From a bacterium (lineage in GTDB: Bacteria; Coprothermobacterota; Coprothermobacteria; Coprothermobacterales; JAADFF01), in assembly GCA_027063755.1 (NCBI GenBank), contig JAMORD010000092.1:1-7239 (forward strand): 7,239 bases of DNA, in the 5' to 3' direction. The notes beneath the pieces were generated by a model, which saw nothing but the letters and a program-made list of their open reading frames with translations, made no database searches and was not told where the DNA came from. Numbering within the stretch: the first letter of the stretch is position 1; every line of letters starts with the position of its first letter. Shown here in pieces: positions 1 to 5,943 of this stretch. A program made the position numbers and the translations under genes.

Positions 1-723
1 TATACCTGTAGACACCGATGAATTTAAGAGTATGCGTAGCACTTGGGGATGTGTCATAAGCCATATAAACTCCTTGGTGGCCGATAAACTGCTTCGTTTC
101 TTCATGCCCTTCTCATCTATGTAATCTGGGTAGGAGAGTATATTTAAAAAGTTTATCGTCATGAAAAAGGTAGAGGCAATGAAAGTTGTCTTGTAATCTC
201 CCCACAGGACTATGAGCAGTCCTGACAGTAGTGCATTGATAGCGGCTCCAATCTGCCACCAGCTTCTTACACTGCCATAGTATTGTTTTCTTATGTGCTG
301 TAGTTCATGTATTTTCAAATAGCTCATAATCATGGCATTGTGTGTGCCACTGCGAAATGCCTCTGCAGCACCGAGCATAAACATGGCCCATGCAAAGAAA
401 TAAAAACTTTTCATGAAGAGAAATAGTGGCAATATAAGTATATAGATACCCATTGATATCAGTAGAGCCTTTTTTCTGCCGTATGTATCGGCTATAATAC
501 CCGTGGGTATCTCCAGTATATTAACGGCAAACTCTCTTATGGCGTATAATATGCCTATTTGGAAATATGATAGACCTACCGAGAGAAAATATAAGAGCAT
601 GAATGGCTGGTATAGTCTTAGGTTCTTCAAAAATCCATATGCGGCAAATTTTATGTATTGGATATCCTTTTTCCATTCCATAGCCCTATCATTATACAGG
701 GCTGGTGCATAAATATTTGACAT
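1..723 (-). CDS. MFS transporter, N-terminal part (gene runs off the left edge)
   Basis: Read on the minus strand from an ATG at 723-721, the frame stays open for 241 codons to the window edge, so only the N-terminal half is present. The protein is strongly hydrophobic, with helices at about residues 40-60, 63-80, 86-105, 107-125, 155-175 and 180-197. Residues 75-87 hold a good MFS motif A (G75, A78-D79, G82-R83-K84-K85) in the loop between helices 2 and 3, preceded by an EIPTG turn that is common in drug/proton antiporter-like MFS proteins. These features support a proton- or solute-coupled inner-membrane carrier. The substrate cannot be read from this half. The start is the first ATG after the divergent promoter region. 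Its ribosome binding site is weak (AAGG immediately upstream), so Met15 is an alternative start. The gene is divergent from the secreted stalk protein at 780. Confidence 0.85.
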   Translation of the reverse strand, partial: MSNIYAPALYNDRAMEWKKDIQYIKFAAYGFLKNLRLYQPFMLLYFLSVGLSYFQIGILYAIREFAVNILEIPTGIIADTYGRKKALLISMGIYILILPLFLFMKSFYFFAWAMFMLGAAEAFRSGTHNAMIMSYLKIHELQHIRKQYYGSVRSWWQIGAAINALLSGLLIVLWGDYKTTFIASTFFMTINFLNILSYPDYIDEKGMKKRSSLSATKEFIWLMTHPQVLRILLNSSVSTGI

Positions 724-745
724 TGCCTTGTTATTAACTTATAAT
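717..745 (+). promoter_or_regulatory. Sigma-A-type promoter for the stalk-protein gene
   Basis: A consensus -35 box TTGACA (717-722) and a consensus -10 box TATAAT (740-745) are separated by exactly 17 bp, so both hexamers are perfect. Transcription would start near 752, giving a leader of about 28 nt before the start codon at 780. The -35 box overlaps the start codon of the divergent MFS gene (721-723), so RNA polymerase or a regulator bound here would interfere with the MFS gene. Confidence 0.85.
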
Positions 746-765
746 TATCTAATATGAGAATTACG

Positions 766-773
766 AGGAGGTG
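766..773 (+). promoter_or_regulatory. Strong ribosome binding site deciding a GTG start
   Basis: AGGAGGTG lies 6 nt before the GTG at 780. It decides the start in favour of this GTG over the out-of-frame GTG at 776. Together with the consensus promoter it suggests high expression. Confidence 0.8.
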
Positions 774-779
774 CTGTGA

Positions 780-2105
780 GTGAAGAAGTTTCTTTTGTGG
801 AGTGTAGTGATATCGTTTATTGTGGGTATGCTCATGATACCTATGCCTACCCCATCTACATATGCAGGAGACTGTGCTGGTATTAAAGTGCTCTTTGACA
901 ATGCACACGGAGAGACAGCCGGTAATGCCGACTGGTCTATAGATGGGGCATATTCCTCATTTGCCGATGCCCTGAGAAAAGAGGGTATGGTGGTAGACCA
1001 GTGGGGAAATACCGAATGCCGTAGGTGTGGAGAGGACGACGTTCCTATTACATATAATGTGCTTGAGAAATACAATGTATATGTTATTCCCGAACCCAAT
1101 GTCAACTTTACCCCCAGAGAGCGTGCAGCCATACTGATGTTTTTGAGAAATGGTGGTGGCATTTTGTTTATGGGTGACCACTCAGGCAGTGATAGGAACA
1201 ACGACGGTTGGGATAGTGTTGAGATTATCAATGGCTTTACCCAGTGGATGGCTACCGACAAAGACTATGACCTTGAAAAACCTTATATATACGATAAAGA
1301 CTTTGCCGGTAGACTGGGCTTTAGGTATACATTTGAGGGTGCCGATGATGCCCACATATCCAACTTCATGAAGGACCACCCTATCACCCAAGGACTAACA
1401 GAAGTGGGCTCTTGGGGTGGCGGTGTGATAAAGAATCTTGGCTTTGGCAACGCAAATACCGTCATATGGTATAACTCTTCAGAGAAAGATGTTTACCTCA
1501 TAGCCGGTTTTTACTTTAAAGGTAGATTTACCTCTATTGCAGACTCTGGTGTGTTTGATGATGGCACCGGTGCCGAAGGTGAAGCTTTGTATGATGGGTG
1601 GAATTACGGTAGTGATGCACTCATGGGAATAAATACCATTAAGTGGCTTGCCGGATGCTTGCCAGCAGGACCACAGTTTACAGGTAAGAAACTCTTTCTA
1701 TATATAAATGATAAGAATATTGTTACCTACGATGGCAAGACGCATGCCCTTGAGAAGAAGACTATAGACGCTGCTCCCTTTATAGATAAAGATGCATGGC
1801 GTACCCTTGTGCCTGTAAGATTTGTCTCTGAAAATATGGGACTGAGAATAGACTGGAACGGTAAGACCAGAGAGGTGACTATAACATCTGCCGATAAGCA
1901 GATAGTTCTTAAAATAGGCTCTAAAAATGTTGTTGTCAGGGACCTTGCAACAGGTAAAGAGACAAAACAGACTATAGATGTGGCTCCCCGTATCATTCCA
2001 CCGGGAAGAACGGTTGTGCCACTAAGGTTTATATCAGAGACCATGGGCATGCAGGTAAAGTGGAAAGCAAGACAGAAGTATATTATTATCACTGCTGAAG
2101 AGTAG
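780..2105 (+). CDS. Secreted protein: amidotransferase-like domain plus C-terminal stalk (copper amine oxidase N-like) domain
   Basis: This 441-residue protein has a Sec signal peptide: basic MKK, a hydrophobic core at residues 4-20, and likely SPase I cleavage after Ala29 (STYA|GDC). Residues about 35-290 look like an alpha/beta domain of the class-I glutamine-amidotransferase-like or ThuA-like type, with a strand-turn at FDNAHGE, a GGGILFMGDH strand-loop and a GVFDDGTG segment. No obvious catalytic Cys nucleophile is visible, so enzymatic activity is uncertain. Residues about 303-441 match the copper amine oxidase N-terminal 'stalk' domain common on exported proteins of Clostridia, with the paired signatures RTLVPVRF (341-348) and RTVVPLRF (410-417). 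In Gram-positives this domain is a wall- or surface-associated module and does not itself indicate oxidase activity. The start is GTG with a strong ribosome binding site. The gene is monocistronic, with its own promoter and terminator. The biological role is unknown. Confidence 0.85.
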   Translation: MKKFLLWSVVISFIVGMLMIPMPTPSTYAGDCAGIKVLFDNAHGETAGNADWSIDGAYSSFADALRKEGMVVDQWGNTECRRCGEDDVPITYNVLEKYNVYVIPEPNVNFTPRERAAILMFLRNGGGILFMGDHSGSDRNNDGWDSVEIINGFTQWMATDKDYDLEKPYIYDKDFAGRLGFRYTFEGADDAHISNFMKDHPITQGLTEVGSWGGGVIKNLGFGNANTVIWYNSSEKDVYLIAGFYFKGRFTSIADSGVFDDGTGAEGEALYDGWNYGSDALMGINTIKWLAGCLPAGPQFTGKKLFLYINDKNIVTYDGKTHALEKKTIDAAPFIDKDAWRTLVPVRFVSENMGLRIDWNGKTREVTITSADKQIVLKIGSKNVVVRDLATGKETKQTIDVAPRIIPPGRTVVPLRFISETMGMQVKWKARQKYIIITAEE

Positions 2106-2136
2106 GTATAGAAACTATATATTTACTTAGTCTTTA

Positions 2137-2170
2137 TACAATGGCCGATAAAATCGGCCATTGTATTTTT
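2137..2170 (+). terminator. Rho-independent terminator after the stalk-protein gene
   Basis: A perfect 13-bp stem (2137-2149 pairing with 2153-2165) with a 3-nt AAA loop is followed by a run of five T. It isolates the stalk-protein gene from the downstream cluster. Confidence 0.92.
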
Positions 2171-2261
2171 GTCGCTATTAAAAAATAACATTTTATGTAG
2201 TATTTACTTTTAAGATAGGTATATAAAATAGATACAGCCTCATATATTTTAATAGAAGATT

Positions 2262-2291
2262 TTGTTTGTATTGTTTATCACCTTATATAAT
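2262..2291 (+). promoter_or_regulatory. Probable promoter of the cysteine-rich peptide cluster
   Basis: A perfect -10 box TATAAT (2286-2291) is preceded, with an 18-bp spacer, by TTGTTT (2262-2267), a partial match to the -35 consensus. Transcription would begin near 2298, almost exactly where the 54-bp tandem repeat begins (2297). The leader would then be only about 29 nt before the first ATG. The weak -35 could mean that an activator is needed. The remaining spacer 2171-2261 is A/T-rich with nothing else recognisable. Confidence 0.5.
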
Positions 2292-2296
2292 TGCGG

Positions 2297-2423
2297 TTTG
2301 TAAACCCAATGAAAGGAGGTGTTAATATGAAGGAGTTGTGGTATGATTACTTTGTAAACCCAATGAAAGGAGGTGTTAATATGAAGGAGTTGTGGTATGA
2401 TTACTTTGTAAACCCAATGAAAG
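2297..2423 (+). repeat. 54-bp tandem direct repeat (2.35 copies) carrying RBS and start codon
   Basis: Copies lie at 2297-2350 and 2351-2404 and are identical over all 54 bp. A third partial copy of 19 bp (2405-2423, TTTGTAAACCCAATGAAAG) follows. The period is 18 codons, so the repeat is in frame. Each full copy contains the ribosome binding site AAAGGAGGTG (2312-2321 and 2366-2375) placed 5 nt before an ATG (2327 and 2381). The structure is A-B-A-B-A with A=19 bp and B=35 bp, which is what recombination or slippage between two flanking A copies would generate from A-B-A. Confidence 0.95.
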
Positions 2424-2809
2424 ATATAGTTAAGCCTTTGTTGATGTGCGTTATAGTTGGTGCCGTATTCCTATCTTTCTTGTCATTTATTCCCAATGTT
2501 TCTGCTGACACAAAGCCTTTACAACCACATGTTTGTGGTGCTGCAAAAGCTGATAGTAGCAATTCCCATCTAAGTAATAAACTCGGCCATGGCAATGTTG
2601 TTCTTCCAACTTCTGGTAATGTAGCTTGCAATGGAGATTGTGTGAAAACTGGTGATTATTGTTATAGGTGTGAGGGGGCTTGTCCGCATAATCCCGGAAT
2701 GGTAAGTCAGCTTATTGGGACCGAGAAGGCTTGTTTGTGGAATGGAATTCCCCGCAGGGCTTGTTGTGATCCTTGGACTACATACTGCACAGTACATTGC
2801 ATGGAATGA
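2327..2809 (+). CDS. Cysteine-rich secreted peptide precursor, bacteriocin-like; two alternative in-frame starts
   Basis: From ATG 2327 the product is 160 residues, and from the equally good ATG 2381 it is 142 residues. Both starts have the same ribosome binding site. The extra 18 residues only duplicate the N-terminal segment. Numbering from the shorter form, a polar region of 18 residues precedes a hydrophobic core (19-38) and a likely SPase I site NVSA|D after Ala42, leaving a mature part of exactly 100 residues. That part has 11 Cys, at mature positions 10, 41, 45, 52, 55, 59, 76, 86, 87, 94 and 98, including an adjacent Cys pair. This pattern fits a disulfide-knotted or metal-binding secreted peptide. 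A permease and ABC ATPase of bacteriocin-associated type follow directly, which suggests an antimicrobial or signalling peptide. I do not recognise the family. An internal ATG at 2417 would give a normal 30-residue signal peptide but has no ribosome binding site. An upstream TTG at 2291 lies before the predicted transcript start. Confidence 0.85.
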   Translation: MKELWYDYFVNPMKGGVNMKELWYDYFVNPMKDIVKPLLMCVIVGAVFLSFLSFIPNVSADTKPLQPHVCGAAKADSSNSHLSNKLGHGNVVLPTSGNVACNGDCVKTGDYCYRCEGACPHNPGMVSQLIGTEKACLWNGIPRRACCDPWTTYCTVHCME

Positions 2810-2823
2810 GAGGTTAGATAGAT

Positions 2824-4872
2824 ATGAAGGGAATGAAGGTTGTCATATATACCCTATTTTTTCTGATATTTTTCCTGGTTGCCGATTTAGTAAGTATATT
2901 TACCCCTATCTTGGTAGGAGATGTATATATTCAAGGTAGACCAGTTCCCGGCGATGGTAGAGTTATTTACCGCTATCCTATGAAGACATACCTCAAGCAT
3001 AATTTGATGTATAAAACACCAGAACTGTCTGTGGGACTTATATCTGCAAGAGTTGCCAGAACAACCTCTATACTCAATGGTTTAGATGCACAAAGTGTTC
3101 TAACTGGTGTTCTAAGTGGTCAAACTGCGACTAAACTTATAAACTCGGCCCATAATCACAATGTAAAGATAGCAGTAGCCGTTGAGTACTATATAGGTCT
3201 TGATGTAAAGGATGTTATGATAGGTGATAATATTTTTCAAGCTTGTTCTTCATCTTCTCCTGTAATTCTGTCATCGTTATCGTTTATGAGTAACTCTTGC
3301 AAACCAGAGGGGTATCAATGGGTAGACGATGCTAATTTTCCTTATAGTTCTAAAATAAAATACATATTTGTGAAGGGTAATTACCGTGATATAAAGAAAT
3401 TTTTAAGAGATAATGGTATTAATCTTGTGACTCCCTCTTATTTTGGGGGGATGTTTTTCCTTAACTTTTCTTTGGGGTTGCTGGTTTTTTCTGTGGTATT
3501 ACTACTTATCACAATTATCGCTTATGTGTCCATGTTACGAATGAGTATACGTAAGGATGTTGTGAAAAATTCTAGAAGGTTCTTTGTGTATTATGCTTTG
3601 GGAAGATCTTTAAGGGATTTGTCTTTGTGGGCTTTATCTATGGAAATGTTGCAAGTGTTTTTGGCTATAATATTTGCTTGGTTGCTTGACAGGATCTTTG
3701 ATGAAATTAGGTATATACCACTGTCTCATGCTTTAACCTTTGTGATGGGGTTAAGGGGTAAAGTTGCGTACTATTATATTGCTCCCTCCATAACTTGGAG
3801 ATTAATATTGGTAGTTTTCTTTGCATTGTTTGTGGCTCTCTTCTTTTACTATTTATTCCGTGAGGATTTAAAGGGTGCATTTTACCGTCGTGGTGTAGCT
3901 GTTTTGCCATCTTCAATTATTGTTACACTATCGTTTGTAGTAACATCCGTGATGATTATTCTTGCTATATGGGGGGTAACGGTTTTTACCCGTTTGCATC
4001 TAATACAATCTGTCTATTCTCCTTCTGGCTATGTGGTCCAAGACAACGACCTAGAGCTATCTCTATTAGATGGCCATTCCATGAGACAGCTTGTTAAAAG
4101 TGGCAGTGTTTCTTTGGCAAGGGTTATATTTGTGGCCTCTGAAAATACCTTATATACATGCTATACCCCCGATATGAAAAGCTTTATAGATAGGCAGCTA
4201 CCGTTAATTAATACACTCTGGGCAGATGGAAAGGCACAAGTGATTCATGATTGCCGAAAAATTACTAATAGCATACTGTATGCAGATGGAGTATTGGATA
4301 TAACATATGTTCCATCTAATCAGGTAGATAAGTTTGTTGGTGCATATATCTCCATTAAAGCTCAAATGCATAATGAAATTGTTAAGCACGCAGGTGTTAA
4401 TAGTAGTTTTAATGCCAATCAGTTAAAAGAAAATATCAGGTACATGTTCTATAGGGCTAATAATAAGATTAATAGGGCGATGGAGAGGGGATACTTTATA
4501 TTTCTTTCATTCTCTCTTGTTAGTTTGCTTATCTTTCTGGCTTTTATGATAGCTATAGCTGAGATTATGTTAAAGCTTATGCCATTCCGTTTGGCGGTTT
4601 ATATGATAAGTGGCTACACCTTGAGGCAAGGGTTAAAGTCTATGATGTCAAGGCTGCTTAAGTGGATTACTCTTGCATCTGTAGTGGGAGGGTTGCTTGG
4701 GTATTGGTTAGCTACTATTATATGGCGTAAGTTGGGATGGAATTTCCCTTCTGCTATATGGGTGTTGGCTGTTGTTATATTTATTCCTGCTGTTAGTTAT
4801 CTTGGTATGGAACTGGCAACATTGCGTTTAAGAAAAGAAGGAGTCGTGAAGATCCTTAAGGCCGATCTATGA
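2824..4872 (+). CDS. Bacteriocin-associated ABC permease (DUF1430-like, FtsX/MacB-type)
   Basis: This 682-residue membrane protein has about eight helices, near residues 6-31, 213-239, 266-287, 327-346, 363-390, 556-583, 613-633 and 643-665. Two large extracytoplasmic domains (about 32-212 and 391-555) give two similar halves, each being helix, ectodomain, three helices. Each half carries an LG/SG-type coupling helix after its second helix (YYALGRSLRD at 256-265 and YMISGYTLRQG at 593-603). The C-terminus (LRKEGVVKILKADL) is typical of FtsX/MacB-like permeases. Length and layout match the bacteriocin-associated integral membrane proteins found beside lactococcin-972-type peptides. It should pair with the ATPase encoded next, for export of or protection against the peptide encoded just upstream. 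The only four Cys residues (141, 159, 446, 477) fall two per ectodomain, which suggests one disulfide in each. The start is ATG 2824 with GAGAGGT at 2808-2814 overlapping the upstream stop, so coupling is likely. Family assignment is from pattern memory. Confidence 0.85.
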   Translation: MKGMKVVIYTLFFLIFFLVADLVSIFTPILVGDVYIQGRPVPGDGRVIYRYPMKTYLKHNLMYKTPELSVGLISARVARTTSILNGLDAQSVLTGVLSGQTATKLINSAHNHNVKIAVAVEYYIGLDVKDVMIGDNIFQACSSSSPVILSSLSFMSNSCKPEGYQWVDDANFPYSSKIKYIFVKGNYRDIKKFLRDNGINLVTPSYFGGMFFLNFSLGLLVFSVVLLLITIIAYVSMLRMSIRKDVVKNSRRFFVYYALGRSLRDLSLWALSMEMLQVFLAIIFAWLLDRIFDEIRYIPLSHALTFVMGLRGKVAYYYIAPSITWRLILVVFFALFVALFFYYLFREDLKGAFYRRGVAVLPSSIIVTLSFVVTSVMIILAIWGVTVFTRLHLIQSVYSPSGYVVQDNDLELSLLDGHSMRQLVKSGSVSLARVIFVASENTLYTCYTPDMKSFIDRQLPLINTLWADGKAQVIHDCRKITNSILYADGVLDITYVPSNQVDKFVGAYISIKAQMHNEIVKHAGVNSSFNANQLKENIRYMFYRANNKINRAMERGYFIFLSFSLVSLLIFLAFMIAIAEIMLKLMPFRLAVYMISGYTLRQGLKSMMSRLLKWITLASVVGGLLGYWLATIIWRKLGWNFPSAIWVLAVVIFIPAVSYLGMELATLRLRKEGVVKILKADL

Positions 4873-4885
4873 GGGGGAATGGGAT

Positions 4886-5557
4886 ATGGAGATTATAAAG
4901 CTTGAATCTATTGAGAAGTATTATCGTACCCGTTATGAAGAAGTGCATGCCTTAAGAGGTGTGAGTTTATCTGTCAATGAGGGAGAAAAAATTGTTGTGA
5001 TGGGGCCTAGTGGTAGTGGAAAAAGTACTCTTCTGCACATTTTAGCGTTTTTAGATAATCCGGATGATGGCAAGAGATATATTCTTGGTGAAGATAAGAC
5101 ACAAGTTGGTGATACAGAGGCGGCAAGACTTAGAAGAGATATGTTTGGATTTGTATTTCAAGAGTTCAATATTATACCGGAAATGACAGTAGAAGAAAAT
5201 GTGCAGTTGCCATTGAAGATAAAGAAAGTGCCACTTGCAGAACAGAAAAATTATGTGGAAAAAGCACTAAAAGCTGTAGGACTTATTGACAAGAGGAACA
5301 GAAAGGCATATGAGCTTTCTGGGGGAGAAAGACAAAGAGTGGCTATAGCTCGGGCTGTAGCTAGTGATAGCAAGGTACTTGTCATGGATGAGCCAACAGG
5401 TAACTTAGATGAGGAAACGGAAAAGGAAATTGTCAAACTCATACTCGGCCTGAATGAGCAGGGTAAAACCCTTGTTGTGGTGACCCATAGCGATAGATTG
5501 GCTCGTCTTATAGATGGCAAGTTGTATCACATGGAAGACGGAAAACTTTATAAGTAA
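4886..5557 (+). CDS. ABC transporter ATPase (MacB/LolD-type, bacteriocin-associated)
   Basis: This 223-residue nucleotide-binding subunit has every motif: Walker A GPSGSGKST (40-48), Q-loop Gln92 in GFVFQEFN, signature LSGGERQRVAIARA (144-157), Walker B with catalytic glutamate KVLVMDEP (163-170), D-loop NLD (173-175) and H-loop His201. A length near 220 and the FGFVFQ/IIP pattern place it in the MacB/LolD/FtsE group, whose members power mechanotransmission or export through FtsX-like permeases. It should bind ATP at the cytoplasmic face of the permease encoded immediately upstream. The intergenic gap is 13 nt, and its ribosome binding site GAGGGGGAA (4871-4879) overlaps the permease stop codon, so the two are translationally coupled and probably made at matched levels. 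No motif is missing. Confidence 0.95.
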   Translation: MEIIKLESIEKYYRTRYEEVHALRGVSLSVNEGEKIVVMGPSGSGKSTLLHILAFLDNPDDGKRYILGEDKTQVGDTEAARLRRDMFGFVFQEFNIIPEMTVEENVQLPLKIKKVPLAEQKNYVEKALKAVGLIDKRNRKAYELSGGERQRVAIARAVASDSKVLVMDEPTGNLDEETEKEIVKLILGLNEQGKTLVVVTHSDRLARLIDGKLYHMEDGKLYK

Positions 5558-5580
5558 ATAGAAAAGGGGGATGGATCAAC

Positions 5581-5910
5581 ATGGATAGCAGATGTGGTTT
5601 TGTGTCTTTAAAGGAATTGCTGGAGATAGCGGATATATTGTGTAAGTTTTTCTCAAAGTACGATTGGGAGAAAAATGGGAATACTAAAGATATTATTCGT
5701 TTGGTAAGTGAGCTTGCTGAGCCATATCAGCCTGTAAATAAAACTTATGCCGAGGATATGATTAGAGATTGTCTACAGAACCTTAAGCAACATTCAGGAG
5801 CAAAGGTCTTTGTATTTGGGGGAACAGAGGAAGACATGTGGGTTGCCACATGGGTAGGAAGAGTAGACGCTACAGACATATTAGCCCTTGTGTATCTTAA
5901 AGTGTGCTAG
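5581..5910 (+). CDS. Small soluble protein of unknown function, candidate immunity or accessory protein
   Basis: This 109-residue protein has no signal peptide or membrane helix, so it is probably cytosolic. The N-terminal 65 residues look helical (LKELLEIADILCKFF; TKDIIRLVSELAE; YAEDMIRDCLQNL). The last 35 residues look like beta strands (AKVFVFGG; DMWVATWVG; ILALVYLKVC), giving a small alpha+beta fold that ends in a C-terminal Cys. I do not recognise the family. It starts 23 nt after the ATPase, with AAAGGGGG at 5563-5570 ahead of ATG 5581. A nearer ATG at 5571 opens only a five-codon frame. Its place between the ABC pair and a second secreted protein would suit an immunity protein or a regulator of the system, but nothing in the sequence proves it. 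Confidence 0.75.
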   Translation: MDSRCGFVSLKELLEIADILCKFFSKYDWEKNGNTKDIIRLVSELAEPYQPVNKTYAEDMIRDCLQNLKQHSGAKVFVFGGTEEDMWVATWVGRVDATDILALVYLKVC

Positions 5911-5943
5911 GAATACTATGTTGATTATGCCAAGGGGGGAAGT

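Noticed and set aside
503-712. Plus-strand open frame of 69 codons
   Set aside because: It is antisense to the MFS gene, whose motif A and helices support the minus strand, and no ribosome binding site precedes it.
761-1261. Long minus-strand open frame of 166 codons
   Set aside because: It lies opposite the well-supported stalk-protein gene, lacks a ribosome binding site and has no recognisable domain. It is an antisense shadow.
1727-2092. Minus-strand open frame over the stalk domain
   Set aside because: It mirrors the stalk-domain coding strand, whose conserved motifs are on the plus strand.
2167-2175. Partial Spo0A-box-like TTTTGTCGC
   Set aside because: Only part of the TTTGTCGAA consensus matches, and it sits in the T-tract of a terminator.
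2291-2326. TTG start at 2291 for the Cys-rich precursor
   Set aside because: It overlaps the predicted -10 box and precedes the predicted transcript start, and no ribosome binding site lies upstream. The two ATGs with strong sites are far better.
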